DNA of 64,000 nt from Ochotona curzoniae (lineage: Eukaryota > Chordata > Mammalia > Lagomorpha > Ochotonidae). The stretch spans positions 40,543,001 to 40,607,000 of the forward strand of contig NW_024465885.1 of the NCBI RefSeq assembly GCF_017591425.1. Direction: 5' to 3'. Position numbers and translations under genes: made by a program. This document shows positions 11,025 to 19,900 of the stretch, in pieces; position 1 is the stretch's first letter, and each line of letters starts with the position of its first letter. A model generated the notes under the pieces. It made no database searches, was not told the DNA's origin, and worked only from the letters and a program-made list of their open reading frames with translations.

Positions 11025-12417
11025 ATTTTATTTTATGTTATATCATTTTATGACACAGTTTCATAGGCTCTGGGATTCCCCCTGCCCCTCCCCAAGCTCT
11101 CTCCCCATTCTGAATTCCTCCATATTGTTACAGCAGTAGAGATCATATCCAGTCATGATTTCTTCATTGCGGACATGGACCATCCAGAGAGTCCAGCATC
11201 TTATTGTCCAGATAAATTCAACAGTTTCAATGGCAGACCATGCTTGGTCTGAAAGTAGAGCTGGCAGAATATCATCTCCTCCAATGAGATGTCACTACAT
11301 AACTTCAACAACAGGAAGAAACATCGAAATTAACAACAGCATGAAGTTAATTAACATGGCATTGAGTGATCAATATGTTACAAAATGCAAGTTCTTAACC
11401 ACATCCTGTAACTACTTCCTGGACATCTCAATTTTAGTATATATACAACCAGCTGCTATAAACCCTTTTATTTTTTTCCCCAAGCTAACCTGTGTTTGAG
11501 TTTAACTTAAATCAGAGTGGCACAGAAACAGTGGAAGGATCAACAATAACATCCATCACATATATATAACAGCTGAGTACAAACTTAACACCAAAATTTC
11601 TATGCAGTTACATCTTGTTTAGCGTTAACAGTCATAAACTGATAAAATTTTGGAGGGAAGAAAATTAAGTCACAATTTAAACTTTGCAGTATATAGCGAA
11701 TAAGCATGGTTTTACAGAACTTAACATTTTAACAATTGAAGGATGGAAAAGTTTTAGGCAGGTGAGCAGGGAAAGCCCAACAACCCAGTGAGTGAGGAAG
11801 AATTTAACTCTACATCCTACCTAGTAAAGTCCAGGAGAAGCAAATAGGGAGCCAGTCCGGGAGACTCCTGGAGGCCTCCCAAGTGCTTTCGCCACAGAAG
11901 CAGTGGATACTTCGTTGAGGATTGTCAATATGGACACCGACAATCGTATCCCAACTGCCTAGGAGATCACAGGGAATATGAATACCCTCGGAGGCTGAGA
12001 ACTCTGAGGTCAGTCATTTCCTATTGGATTTCCCACACGGGATGGTAGCAGCCCCAAACCCTCTCATAGGGTCTGGTGACTTTGGAACTACAGCCAGGAG
12101 CTTCAGATGGCACTCAGAGATAAAATGATTGTAAATTTCCTTCTGGACTCAGGAGAGGAGCTTTCTCGGGTCCTTATCTAGTTCCAGCCTTGGCTCCCAG
12201 GCCTCTCTTACACCGATCATCAAGGTTCCTTGTGAGCCCCAAAATTAGTTCAGATAGACAGAGACTAATAAAGGTCAGCTGGTTAATAATCACACTGCTT
12301 GTACCTTACTGATCAGGCTTCGCATTTGGCTTTTCGGATAGACAGAGAGAGAAGCAGATATGGATATAGAAAGTCTGGAAGAGCCAGGGAAACGGTCAAC
12401 TAGACTATAATCGCTCA
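11025..12417 (-). mobile_element. L1 LINE 3' UTR, antisense, nested inside another L1
   Basis: Read on the minus strand, the element ends GGGGAATCCCAGAGCCTATG, AAACTGTGTCATAAAATG and a tail rich in AAAT. It carries the same 3' UTR blocks as the L1 at 1870-2342 (GTCTTATTGTCCAGATAAAT, TGGTCTGAAAGTAGAGC, GAAGTTAATTAACATGGCAT). The remaining kilobase is non-coding and GC-richer around 11860-12240, consistent with a long lagomorph L1 3' UTR. The frame at 11155-11499 lies inside it and is not a gene. A perfect 12-bp target duplication flanks it. Confidence 0.8.
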
Positions 12418-12429
12418 GCTATTTGAGTT
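12418..12429 (+). repeat. Target-site duplication, right copy, of the nested L1
   Basis: This is the second copy of GCTATTTGAGTT. Sequence directly after it continues the 3' UTR of the outer, sense L1. Confidence 0.85.
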
Positions 12430-12645
12430 CTTTGCCTAATGATGGATTAAGCCTGAGATTATGAAGTGGACTGAAAGTATACACTTTTAAAGAATAAAAA
12501 TAATGGTAACTATTGTAACAATACAGGGGAAACAGTGGGGAGAGGGGATTAGAGGAGGGGTGGTGGGATTTGGGGAGGGAGGGGAGACCCCTGAGCCTAT
12601 GGATCTGTATCATAAAATCAATCAAAAATAACAGTGAAGGAGGAA
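12430..12645 (+). mobile_element. L1 LINE 3' end, continuation of the outer element
   Basis: After the nested insertion the outer L1 continues with a G-rich tract (GGGGAGAGGGGATTAGAGG, GGGGAGGGAGGGGAGACCC), then TGAGCCTATGGATCTGTATC and ATAAAATCAATCAAAAATAA. This G tract followed by CCTATG...CTGTATCATAAAA is the typical terminus. The weak A tail suggests an old insertion. Confidence 0.8.
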
Positions 12646-13300
12646 GGAAGCTGAGAATGGAAGGAAAGAAGGGCTGAATGGGTACTATAGCCATGACCCT
12701 ACACCAATTTTCTGAAATACATGAAACTAATTCACCTTATATAAATAAGATAATTTTAACAATATATGGAAATAGTCTAATAATGTGTATACACATGGAC
12801 ACTATTGTGAACTTACAAATCTCACAGTATGAAAATTCCAACAAATGTTATGCTAAATCCTGCATCACGTGTCTATATCTTTTTTCTATGTTTGGTAACA
12901 GTAAGAAAATGATAATATTGGTGGTGCAAAAAATGGGAAAATTTATCGTCTTCTGAGATTTATGTAGATAGAAATAGGGGTTGAAGAGAAGAAAAAAAAA
13001 CAGACAACTACATTATTTAACTGAAAGAGATATATGTCTTACAGAGGATTACATTTTAAAATGGCCCACAGTGTTATGGTGCAAACTCTAGACAAACGAA
13101 TTAAGTGTTTCACGCTTCAGTATCTATCTCCATTCCAGTCATTTATACACCAGAGACTGTCTGTTGTAACTAAATGCCATATTCAGAACCAAAAGTGCTA
13201 TTTCATACCCTCCCAAAATGTATTTCTGCATGGAATACTCTGTCTTTAGTTTTATGGAAAAGCTAAATAGAATCATAATTCAGAAACAATGTCTCCTGAC
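12646..13300. other. Non-coding DNA, nothing recognised
   Basis: AT-rich sequence between two retroelements. The frames at 12678-12956 and 13034-13249 have no domain and biased AT-rich composition. Confidence 0.55.
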
Positions 13301-13572
13301 TTTTTTTTTATTGGAAAGTTAGATTTATGGAGAAAAGGAGAGACAGAGAGGAAGATTTTCGGGCCACATCCAGAGCCAGGAGGAGCCAAAAGCTTCTTCC
13401 ATGTCTCCCATGCAGGTGCAGGGTCCCAAGGCTTACGGCAGTCCTCCACTGCTTTCCCAGGTCACAAGCAAGGAGCTAGATGGGAAGCAGGGCCACAGGT
13501 ATACTGGTGCCCATATGGATCTTGACACATGCAAGGAGAGGACTTTAGCCATTAGGATATTGCACTGGGTCC
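13301..13572 (-). mobile_element. CSINE, antisense, with small internal deletion
   Basis: The reversed tail TTTTTTTTTATTGG starts the copy, then GAGAAAAGGAGAGACAGAGA, CCATGTCTCCCATGCAGGTG, CAGGGTCCCAAGGCTTACGG, CACTGCTTTCCCAGGTCACA, and a head with CCCATATGGATCTTGACACA. Part of the usual CACTCCCC...GGATC block near 13365 is missing. Confidence 0.85.
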
Positions 13573-14080
13573 AACGTCTTCTGATTTTAACACGTTTATG
13601 TGCATACCTACGTCCTATTTTCTGACACCTCACCCCAGAAACTCTAGTGGAGTTCAGAAGCGTGGTGTGCAGTGGCCTTGTGCTTCCTCCGCCTGGTTCA
13701 GGCTTGCCACGCAGACCATGCTCCGTGTGCATGAAAGGAGTGATTGACATCGGGCTTCCTTCCTGAAAACCTTTAACGTCTTTACAAGCTCAGTCACATA
13801 GGTATCAATAAAGCAATAACCATGGACTCCTATTGATTCTTAACAGGAGGATGGACTCTAGGAGCACTAAGAAACTGAAGGACAGAATGACCAGGTCGCC
13901 TAGAGATACGGAAAATGGAAGCATTAAGTAACCGGAGATAACAAAAAGACAGTATCACCTTCTCCTGCAGCCAGTCTTACATCTGCATACACATTTCATG
14001 GCGACACAAAGACATTTCAGAATCCATAAAAATAACAAAAAGCAAACACATTTGTCTATAACTTCGCCAATTCTTTTTTT
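13573..14080. other. Non-coding DNA, nothing recognised
   Basis: No repeat or exon was recognised. The 105-codon minus-strand frame at 13433-13750 overlaps the preceding SINE and is not supported. Confidence 0.5.
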
Positions 14081-14152
14081 AAAAGATGTTTTTGTTGTTA
14101 TTGGAAAGGCAGATTTTTTTTATGGAGAGAAGGAAAGATAGAAAAATCTTCT
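14081..14152 (-). mobile_element. CSINE, antisense, tail half, split by a sense CSINE
   Basis: The reversed tail of an antisense SINE (AAAAGATGTTTTTGTTG, TTATTGGAAAGGCAG, GGAGAGAAGGAAAGATAG) is interrupted in the AGATCTTC block by a younger sense SINE at 14153. It resumes after about 14494. Confidence 0.8.
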
Positions 14153-14493
14153 GGGCCCGGCGACATGGCCTAGCGATTAAAGTCCTCACCTTGGAAGCGC
14201 CCGGGATCCCATATGGGCGCCGGTTCTAATCCTGGCAGCTCCACTTCCCATCCAGCTCCCTGCCTGTGGCCTGGGAAAGCAGTCAAGGACAGCCCAAAGC
14301 CTTGGGACCCTGCACCCATGTGGGAGACCCAGAAGAAGCTCCTGGCTCCTGGCTTCGGATCAGCATAGGATTGGCCATTGTGGTCACTTGGGGAGTGAAT
14401 CATTGGATGGAAGATCTTCCTCTCTGTCTCTCTTCCTCTCTGTATATCTGACTTTCCAATAAATAAGTAAATCTTAAAAAAAAAAAAAAAGAA
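14153..14493 (+). mobile_element. CSINE, full length, nested in an antisense CSINE
   Basis: This is a near-consensus copy. It has GGGCCCGGCGACATGGCCTA at the head with a Pol III B-box-like GGTTCTAATCC at 14222, CCAGCTCCCTGCCTGTGGCC, AAAGCAGTCAAGGACAGCCC, GGAGTGAATCATTGGATGG, CTCTCTGTCTCTCTTCCTC and AATAAATAAGTAAATC, then a long A run. Target duplications AGAAAAATCTTCT (left) and AGAAAGATCTTCT (right) flank it. It is a dead transposed copy, not a tRNA gene. Confidence 0.92.
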
Positions 14494-14726
14494 AGAAAGA
14501 TCTTCTGTCTGCTGGGTGTATCTGAAGCCAGGAGCCAGGGGCCTCATCAGTATCTTCCATGTGGGTGCAGAATCCTAAGGCCTCAGGACAGCCTCTGCTG
14601 CTTTCCCAGGCTACAAGCAGAAAGCTGGGTGGAAGCGGAGCAGCCAGGACAAGAACCAGTGCCTACACTGGATCTTGGTGGCTGCAAGGCAAATATTTAG
14701 CCAACAGGCCATTGCACCAGGCCCGG
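14494..14726 (-). mobile_element. CSINE, antisense, head half after the nested copy
   Basis: Continuation of the outer element: GATCTTCTGTCTGCTGGG, CTGAAGCCAGGAGCCAGGGG, TTTCCCAGGCTACAAGCAG, AGCCAGGACAAGAACCAGTG and ending CATTGCACCAGGCCCGG, which is the reverse of the usual CCGGGCC start. Confidence 0.85.
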
Positions 14727-15026
14727 TTTCATAAAAAAATTTAAGACTCATGGTGGTAATGAGATTTTGAACAGTAAAAACAGAGGTCTAATAAATACAA
14801 CAGCTATTCCGTATTTGTGATCTTAATTGGAACACAATAAAATAATTCCATAAAACATGATCTACAATGCCCTAATAGCCTTCTATTCATGTACTTAGAA
14901 AACTAAAATTCACTTTCCAATGTTTTTAACAGGAAGGAAAACTTAAAATTTTCTAAAAGGGAATAGGTTTGATTATATGTATAGGCTAAAACTACATCAA
15001 GGCCAAAGGAACAGCAGTTAGCCTGA

Positions 15027-15123
15027 ATAAAAAAGAAGTAGGAGGAAGAGGAAGAAAATGAGGAGAAGGAGCAGAAGGAGAAGATGAAGGAAGAGAAAGA
15101 GGAGGAAAAGGAAGAAAATAAAG
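15027..15123 (+). repeat. Near-homopurine GA-rich tract
   Basis: About 97 bases are almost entirely A and G with only a few pyrimidines, built from GGA, GAA and GAAAA steps. It directly precedes an old SINE. The complementary strand encodes the serine/phenylalanine-rich frame at 14903-15145, which is a composition artefact. Confidence 0.85.
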
Positions 15124-15440
15124 CTGGGGCTGAGCACTTGACCAACAGTGAAAGCTACTGGTTAAGTTGCCATCATCCGGTTCAGATAAGCTAGGTTCAG
15201 TTCCTGACTCTGACCTCTGCCTTCAGCTTCCTGTCAACGCTGGTTATAAAGGGCAGAGGTGATGGCTCACATAGCTAGACCTCTGCCACCCCTTGGGAAG
15301 CCTGGATTGAGTCCCTGGCTCCTGGCTTCTGCCAGTTTTCATGACAAGCATTTGGAGAGTGAACAAAAAGTCAAGCATGCTCTCTCTTTCTCTCTCTTTT
15401 CATTTTCTGTATCATAAATAATTAAATCAAAACATAAAAT
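15124..15440 (+). mobile_element. Old CSINE subfamily copy (sense)
   Basis: CTGGGGCTGAGCACTTG at the head is followed by a B-box-like GGTTCAGTTCCTGACTC. Then come CCCTTGGGAAGCCTGGATTG, CCCTGGCTCCTGGCTTC, TTGGAGAGTGAACAAAAAG, CTCTCTTTCTCTCTC and a TCATAAATAATTAAATC tail. It is more diverged than most copies here and represents an older subfamily. Confidence 0.75.
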
Positions 15441-15443
15441 GTC

Positions 15444-15690
15444 ACATTGGGGACTGTCATTGTGGCATAGCAGGTGAAGATGCTGTCCTTGAAGCTGGCA
15501 TGACTTGTGGATTCAAGTTTGTGCATTTCCTAGCTGTTCTAATTCCAATCACTCACCTTGCAAATGGCCTATGAAAAACAACAGTGGGAAGTCCAAATAT
15601 TTGGCCCACTGCCAGCCTTGTGAGAAACCTGGATGAAATTCCTAGTTCCTGGATTGTGCCTGGCCCAGCCCTGGCCCTTGCAGCTATGTC
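15444..15690 (+). mobile_element. Old CSINE, 5' part, split by antisense CSINE
   Basis: The head reads GGGGACTGTCATTGTGGCAT, AGCAGGTGAAGATGCTGTCC, with later blocks CCAGCCTTGTGAGAAACCTG and CCTAGTTCCTGGATTG. It is interrupted at 15691 by an antisense copy and continues at about 16010. Confidence 0.7.
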
Positions 15691-16009
15691 CTTTTTTTAA
15701 AACATTTATTTATTTTTATTGGAAAATCAGATATTCAGCAAGGAGGAGAGATAGAAAGATCTTCCATCCATTGATTCACTCCCTAAGTGACCACAAAAGC
15801 CGGAACTGAGCCAATTTGAAGATAGGAGCCAGTAACGTGGAGCATGTAGGTACAGGGTCCCAAGGCCCTGAGCTATCCTCCATTGCTTTCCCAGGCTATA
15901 AGCATGGATCTGGATGGGAAAAGGCTGCTGGGATTGGAAACGGCACCCATACATGATCCCAGGGCTTGCAAAGAGAGGACTTTGGCCACTGGGCTATTGT
16001 GCTGGGTTC
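15691..16009 (-). mobile_element. CSINE, antisense, nested in an older CSINE
   Basis: The reversed tail AAAACATTTATTTATTTTTA, ATTGGAAAATCAGATATTCA and AGATCTTCCATCCATTGATT lead into GGGTCCCAAGGCCCTGAG, GCTTTCCCAGGCTATAAGC and a head ending GGGCTATTGTGCTGGGTTCC. Target duplications CTTGCAGCTATG (left) and CTTGAAGCTATC (right) lie in the host SINE. Confidence 0.87.
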
Positions 16010-16096
16010 CCTTGAAGCTATCTTAAGATCTCTTCCCTTCTGCCTCTTCCTCTGTAATTTCAGTTTTCCCATTAAAAAATAACTCCTTCTAAAATG
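16010..16096 (+). mobile_element. Old CSINE, 3' part
   Basis: The host SINE resumes with GATCTCTTCCCTTCTGCCTC and ends CCATTAAAAAATAACTCC, the expected tail of the element that starts at 15444. Confidence 0.65.
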
Positions 16097-16256
16097 TGAT
16101 TATGAAACTTAAAAAGACAATCATTCATCCTGATTAGCATGGTGCCAACAGATCATAAAATTTTAGTGGCTAATATTTAGATTATAGAAAGAATTTTAAT
16201 ATAATTGTTTATGTTTTGTGGGAAAGATGAATATTTAGGCAAGTTACTATCTCATA

Positions 16257-16584
16257 AAGATGTGTTGATTTACTTTAAAGGCAGAGTGATGGTGAGAGAA
16301 TGAGAGAGCAAGAGATAGTTTCCATCTGCTGTTTCACTTTCCAAATGCCCACGGCATCAAAGACAGAGCTATGCTGAAAGTCAAAAGCGAAGATTCCAAT
16401 TACATTGCCATGTGGAAAGACACCCAAACACCAAAAGCAGTCATTATTTCACCATTGCCTCCCAGGTGCATCAACTTGAAGCTCCGTGAGAAGCACTGAT
16501 TAAACGAGACTTGAATGGGCATTGTGAAATAACACGTAGCGTGAAATCACCCAAGTAAAGACTTAAACTGATGTGACACATTTG
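16257..16584 (-). mobile_element. Old CSINE, antisense, diverged
   Basis: Reversed-tail features GTTGATTTACTTTAAAGGCA, GAGAGAATGAGAGAGCAAG and TTTCCATCTGCTGTTTCAC are followed by CATTGCCATGTGGAAAGAC and a decayed reversed head. The right edge is uncertain. Confidence 0.6.
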
Positions 16585-16731
16585 CCTTCACTATTTAGGC
16601 ATATTATTAAGAAAGTGGAGCCATTATATTTAGATGATAATGATTAATGAATCAATATCATGTCAAAAATCATTCTGGTTTGGGTGTAAGGTTTTGAGTG
16701 TGAGTTTAATACACGTGTATACACATAATTT

Positions 16732-16778
16732 TACAAGTTTCTTTATGTATTTAAATGTTAGAGGGACAGAGGTAAAAC

Positions 16779-16809
<31 letters not shown>

Positions 16810-16975
16810 CACCACTCCACGGACTCACTTTCCAGATAGCCGCCATGACTGTATTTAGGCTAGGTAGAAGCTAGGTGCCAGGAACTTGGGTGGCAGGGTG
16901 TGCTTGGGCGTTTTCTTTTGCCTTCCCAAATGCATTAACAGTGTGGGGCATAGGACAAAGAACAGCCAGGATTGC
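16732..16975 (-). mobile_element. Old CSINE, antisense, diverged, with GA expansion
   Basis: The tail side contains an expanded GA run (about 16780-16796), then CGGACTCACTTTCCAGATAG, CCAGGAACTTGGGTGGCAGG and CTTCCCAAATGCATTAACAG. Block order matches the antisense old subfamily. Confidence 0.6.
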
Positions 16976-19900
16976 AGCGAATGTTTATAACTGATTTACA
17001 TGCTGTGATACAACACAGGCCCATAATAACCATACCTACAAAACGTAAATGTAGGATGGGATACATTATTTGTAAAGATTATCTGAGCATAGATCTGAAC
17101 ATAGTTTCAATGATGATTGTGAAATGCTTTTGGATTAAGAAAAAAGTTGAGCAGTTACATAAAGGGAAAGATAAAAGTCATTGGCAGTGTGTGTGTATGT
17201 GTGACTTGACTTCACTGTGAATTTAATATATTATAAGGACAAATGCAAGGTTCTTGGACCACATTTGATGGTAATGGTCCCATTCAGCTTTCTTTTTTTT
17301 TTTTTTTTTGCTCAAACAGCATCTGGGTTGAGGTGATATTCTGTTGCTTCCATGTTTAATAAGAAAAATTAGAGGACATCGTAGGAAAGGCAACCAAAAG
17401 AAAGCCAGGCTTATGCTAGGTCTCACGTTTGAGGAAGGTTTTCATGTGGAAAGATGTTACTCTCTGCTACACTGTTGGACTTGAATGAAAACACATTTTC
17501 ATGTACCTAAAGAAGACTGGTGCTGCATTGTGATGGTCGTCAGTGCTCAAGGGGGGGCTTCATTTTCTTTGATGTACTGGGAGAAAAGAGATTGTGTTCA
17601 ATGAGAATCGAAGAATATGAACTGAACGGTGGTTGTCAGGGGACAAAACCATTTAATTTTGAGATTCGACAACCCTGTGAGTAAAGGGAAATACTTTCAT
17701 TTCTTCCCTATCTTAGAACAACTCACAACTTAAAAAACAGAAAACAAATAATGACGTATGAAATGGGAAGGCATCCTTCACCAGGAATATAAACAGGATG
17801 CTTAAGAAAATGAATCTGAAATCTCACTGTTCAAGGTTATTAAAACTGTGTTTAGATTCTTCTGAAAGAAATCAGCCCTCATCCTGTCACATTTCAGTGG
17901 CATATCAGAATGAACAATTTATGTCTCACAGTCTCACAGTGTGACTATCCCTGATGCTTTTTTCACATTACATCATCTTTGAGAATCTTTGCAATAGAAA
18001 AGAGGATAAGACCCAACCACATGAGTCTGGATGGATTTCTGAAATTGACGTCTAGAAACTTCCCATAGCTGTCTGAACAAATCACTCCCCAACTTATAGG
18101 AAATGTTCCTGCAAAGGTATCACAAAGAATGAATTGTTTCCCAAAAGCTAGCTGTGGCGAAACAATGATTTTCTGCAAAATAAATTCAATGATTTCTGTG
18201 CCTCAAAATAATTTTCATGCACTGTGCCTGCAGACTTAACGACATTTTCAGTATTCTCTTGCTGAAACGTAGAGAATATGGAACAGGAAAGCTTAAGGGT
18301 GAATTAAAAACAAAAAGTACTATACAACAGCAACTCCCAACCACAACCACTTTGATAGCCACAATTTTATCAAACACACACCAGATGGAAAAACAACACG
18401 GCAGATTTGGCTGGCAAATATATGGCAATGAGACATGGCTTAGCAAATTTTGATTATACTGGTTGACTGAATCTGAACTTTATATCTCAAAGGGTTGGCA
18501 TTTTTAGCCATCTAGCAAAACATAAACAATATTCAACTGATCTTTTTATTTACTGTATAAATAGTGTCAACTGCATTTTAATTTTTATGAAATTGTGTAA
18601 TACAAATACACTATACAAATTAGGTAGTGAATTATGTTTCACTCAATGATAATGGCTATGAAAAATTTCCACTGTTGTTTGAAAATCAGTATGTCATCAT
18701 TGAATTTAGCAAAAATGAACCTTCTAAAGAATTGGATACTTCATAAAAAATGTGCATCCAAGTTGCACAAGCTTGTCTATTGCATCTTAACGCTTGCAGC
18801 AAACAGTATAAATTTGGGTTCCACAATGGAAATATCTGAATACTTCGCAACTATTTCAGTCTGTGCTTGAGGAGGCGTCCTACCTCTGATACGAGCACAC
18901 TATCTCTGATACATGCTAATAAATGAAGTAGTCATTTTTCCAGCAGTGTTGATAAACGTCAGCTTCCCTGTTCAAGCCTCTTCCCGTTTCCTCTGAAACA
19001 GCAACGATGATTCCATCCACGGCCACAACAGTTAACATGTTCTGCATTGAGTCAGAATGTTCAGTGGGATGGAAATCAGAGCAAGCCTAAATAGGTTATT
19101 TTTCTTTTGTTTGAAAATACTATGCAAGCTAAACTATTATTGGGTGCTTCTCATGTCTGACAAGTCAGATCTCAGTGTCACTAAGTATCAGATTCAGGTA
19201 TCTCTACCCCAAGAGTGGGCAGTATTCTTGCTGATGTCTACTCATAATCACAGCATAACTCCTTTATCTGCTTCAACTGCTTTCTTGTCTGCCTTTCTTC
19301 TCTTGGAAATTTGTCCTGGAAATAAAGTTCAAGAATTATTCTGATGCGTTGCCTCGTTGCAAGCACGCATCTTTGTCCTACTTATCAAATGAGTAGCCCT
19401 CAAAACATACACTTTTCTGAACCAAGTCTTTCTAGACCTTGTTGTCGACTCTGTCTTAGACGACCAAATTTTTATTACTTCTGGGTGAATTCATGTAGGA
19501 TGCTCTAAATCTCTAGTTGATTCCTTTTCCCCACATGGCTTGCCTGAGCAAATGTACCAGTCTGATATGCAAAAAAAAAAAAACACCCAAAAACATCTAA
19601 TGCATTTCAAAGCCAACTTCAAACAGTCCTGATAAATCCACTGTTTTGAATCACACAGGCCATTGCTTGCTTTCCAAAGTGAGTATTCAAAAGATAATCT
19701 GTCTTTGGGTTCCAGTTGATAGTCCAGAGAGAACAGAACCAGAAATGAAATACACACCCCTCCTTATTTCTATGTATTTTCATGGTGATCTGAAAGTGTT
19801 GTTAACAACGGAAAATGCAGTGTTTGTTGCACGAGGGAACTTACACCCTGCTTCTTAGCAATGCACAGTGCATGCAAAATGGAGAGATAAAACAAAAGGA

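Noticed and set aside
11155..11499. 114-codon plus-strand frame
   Set aside because: It lies within the antisense L1 3' UTR.
14153..14232. tRNA gene (Pol III A and B box-like sequences)
   Set aside because: These boxes are the head of a CSINE with a SINE body and poly(A) tail. No cloverleaf with an acceptor stem is present.
17291..17426. Antisense processed pseudogene next to the T run
   Set aside because: The T run and a 67-codon minus-strand frame suggest a retrocopy, but no source gene, target duplication or clear polyadenylation signal was found.
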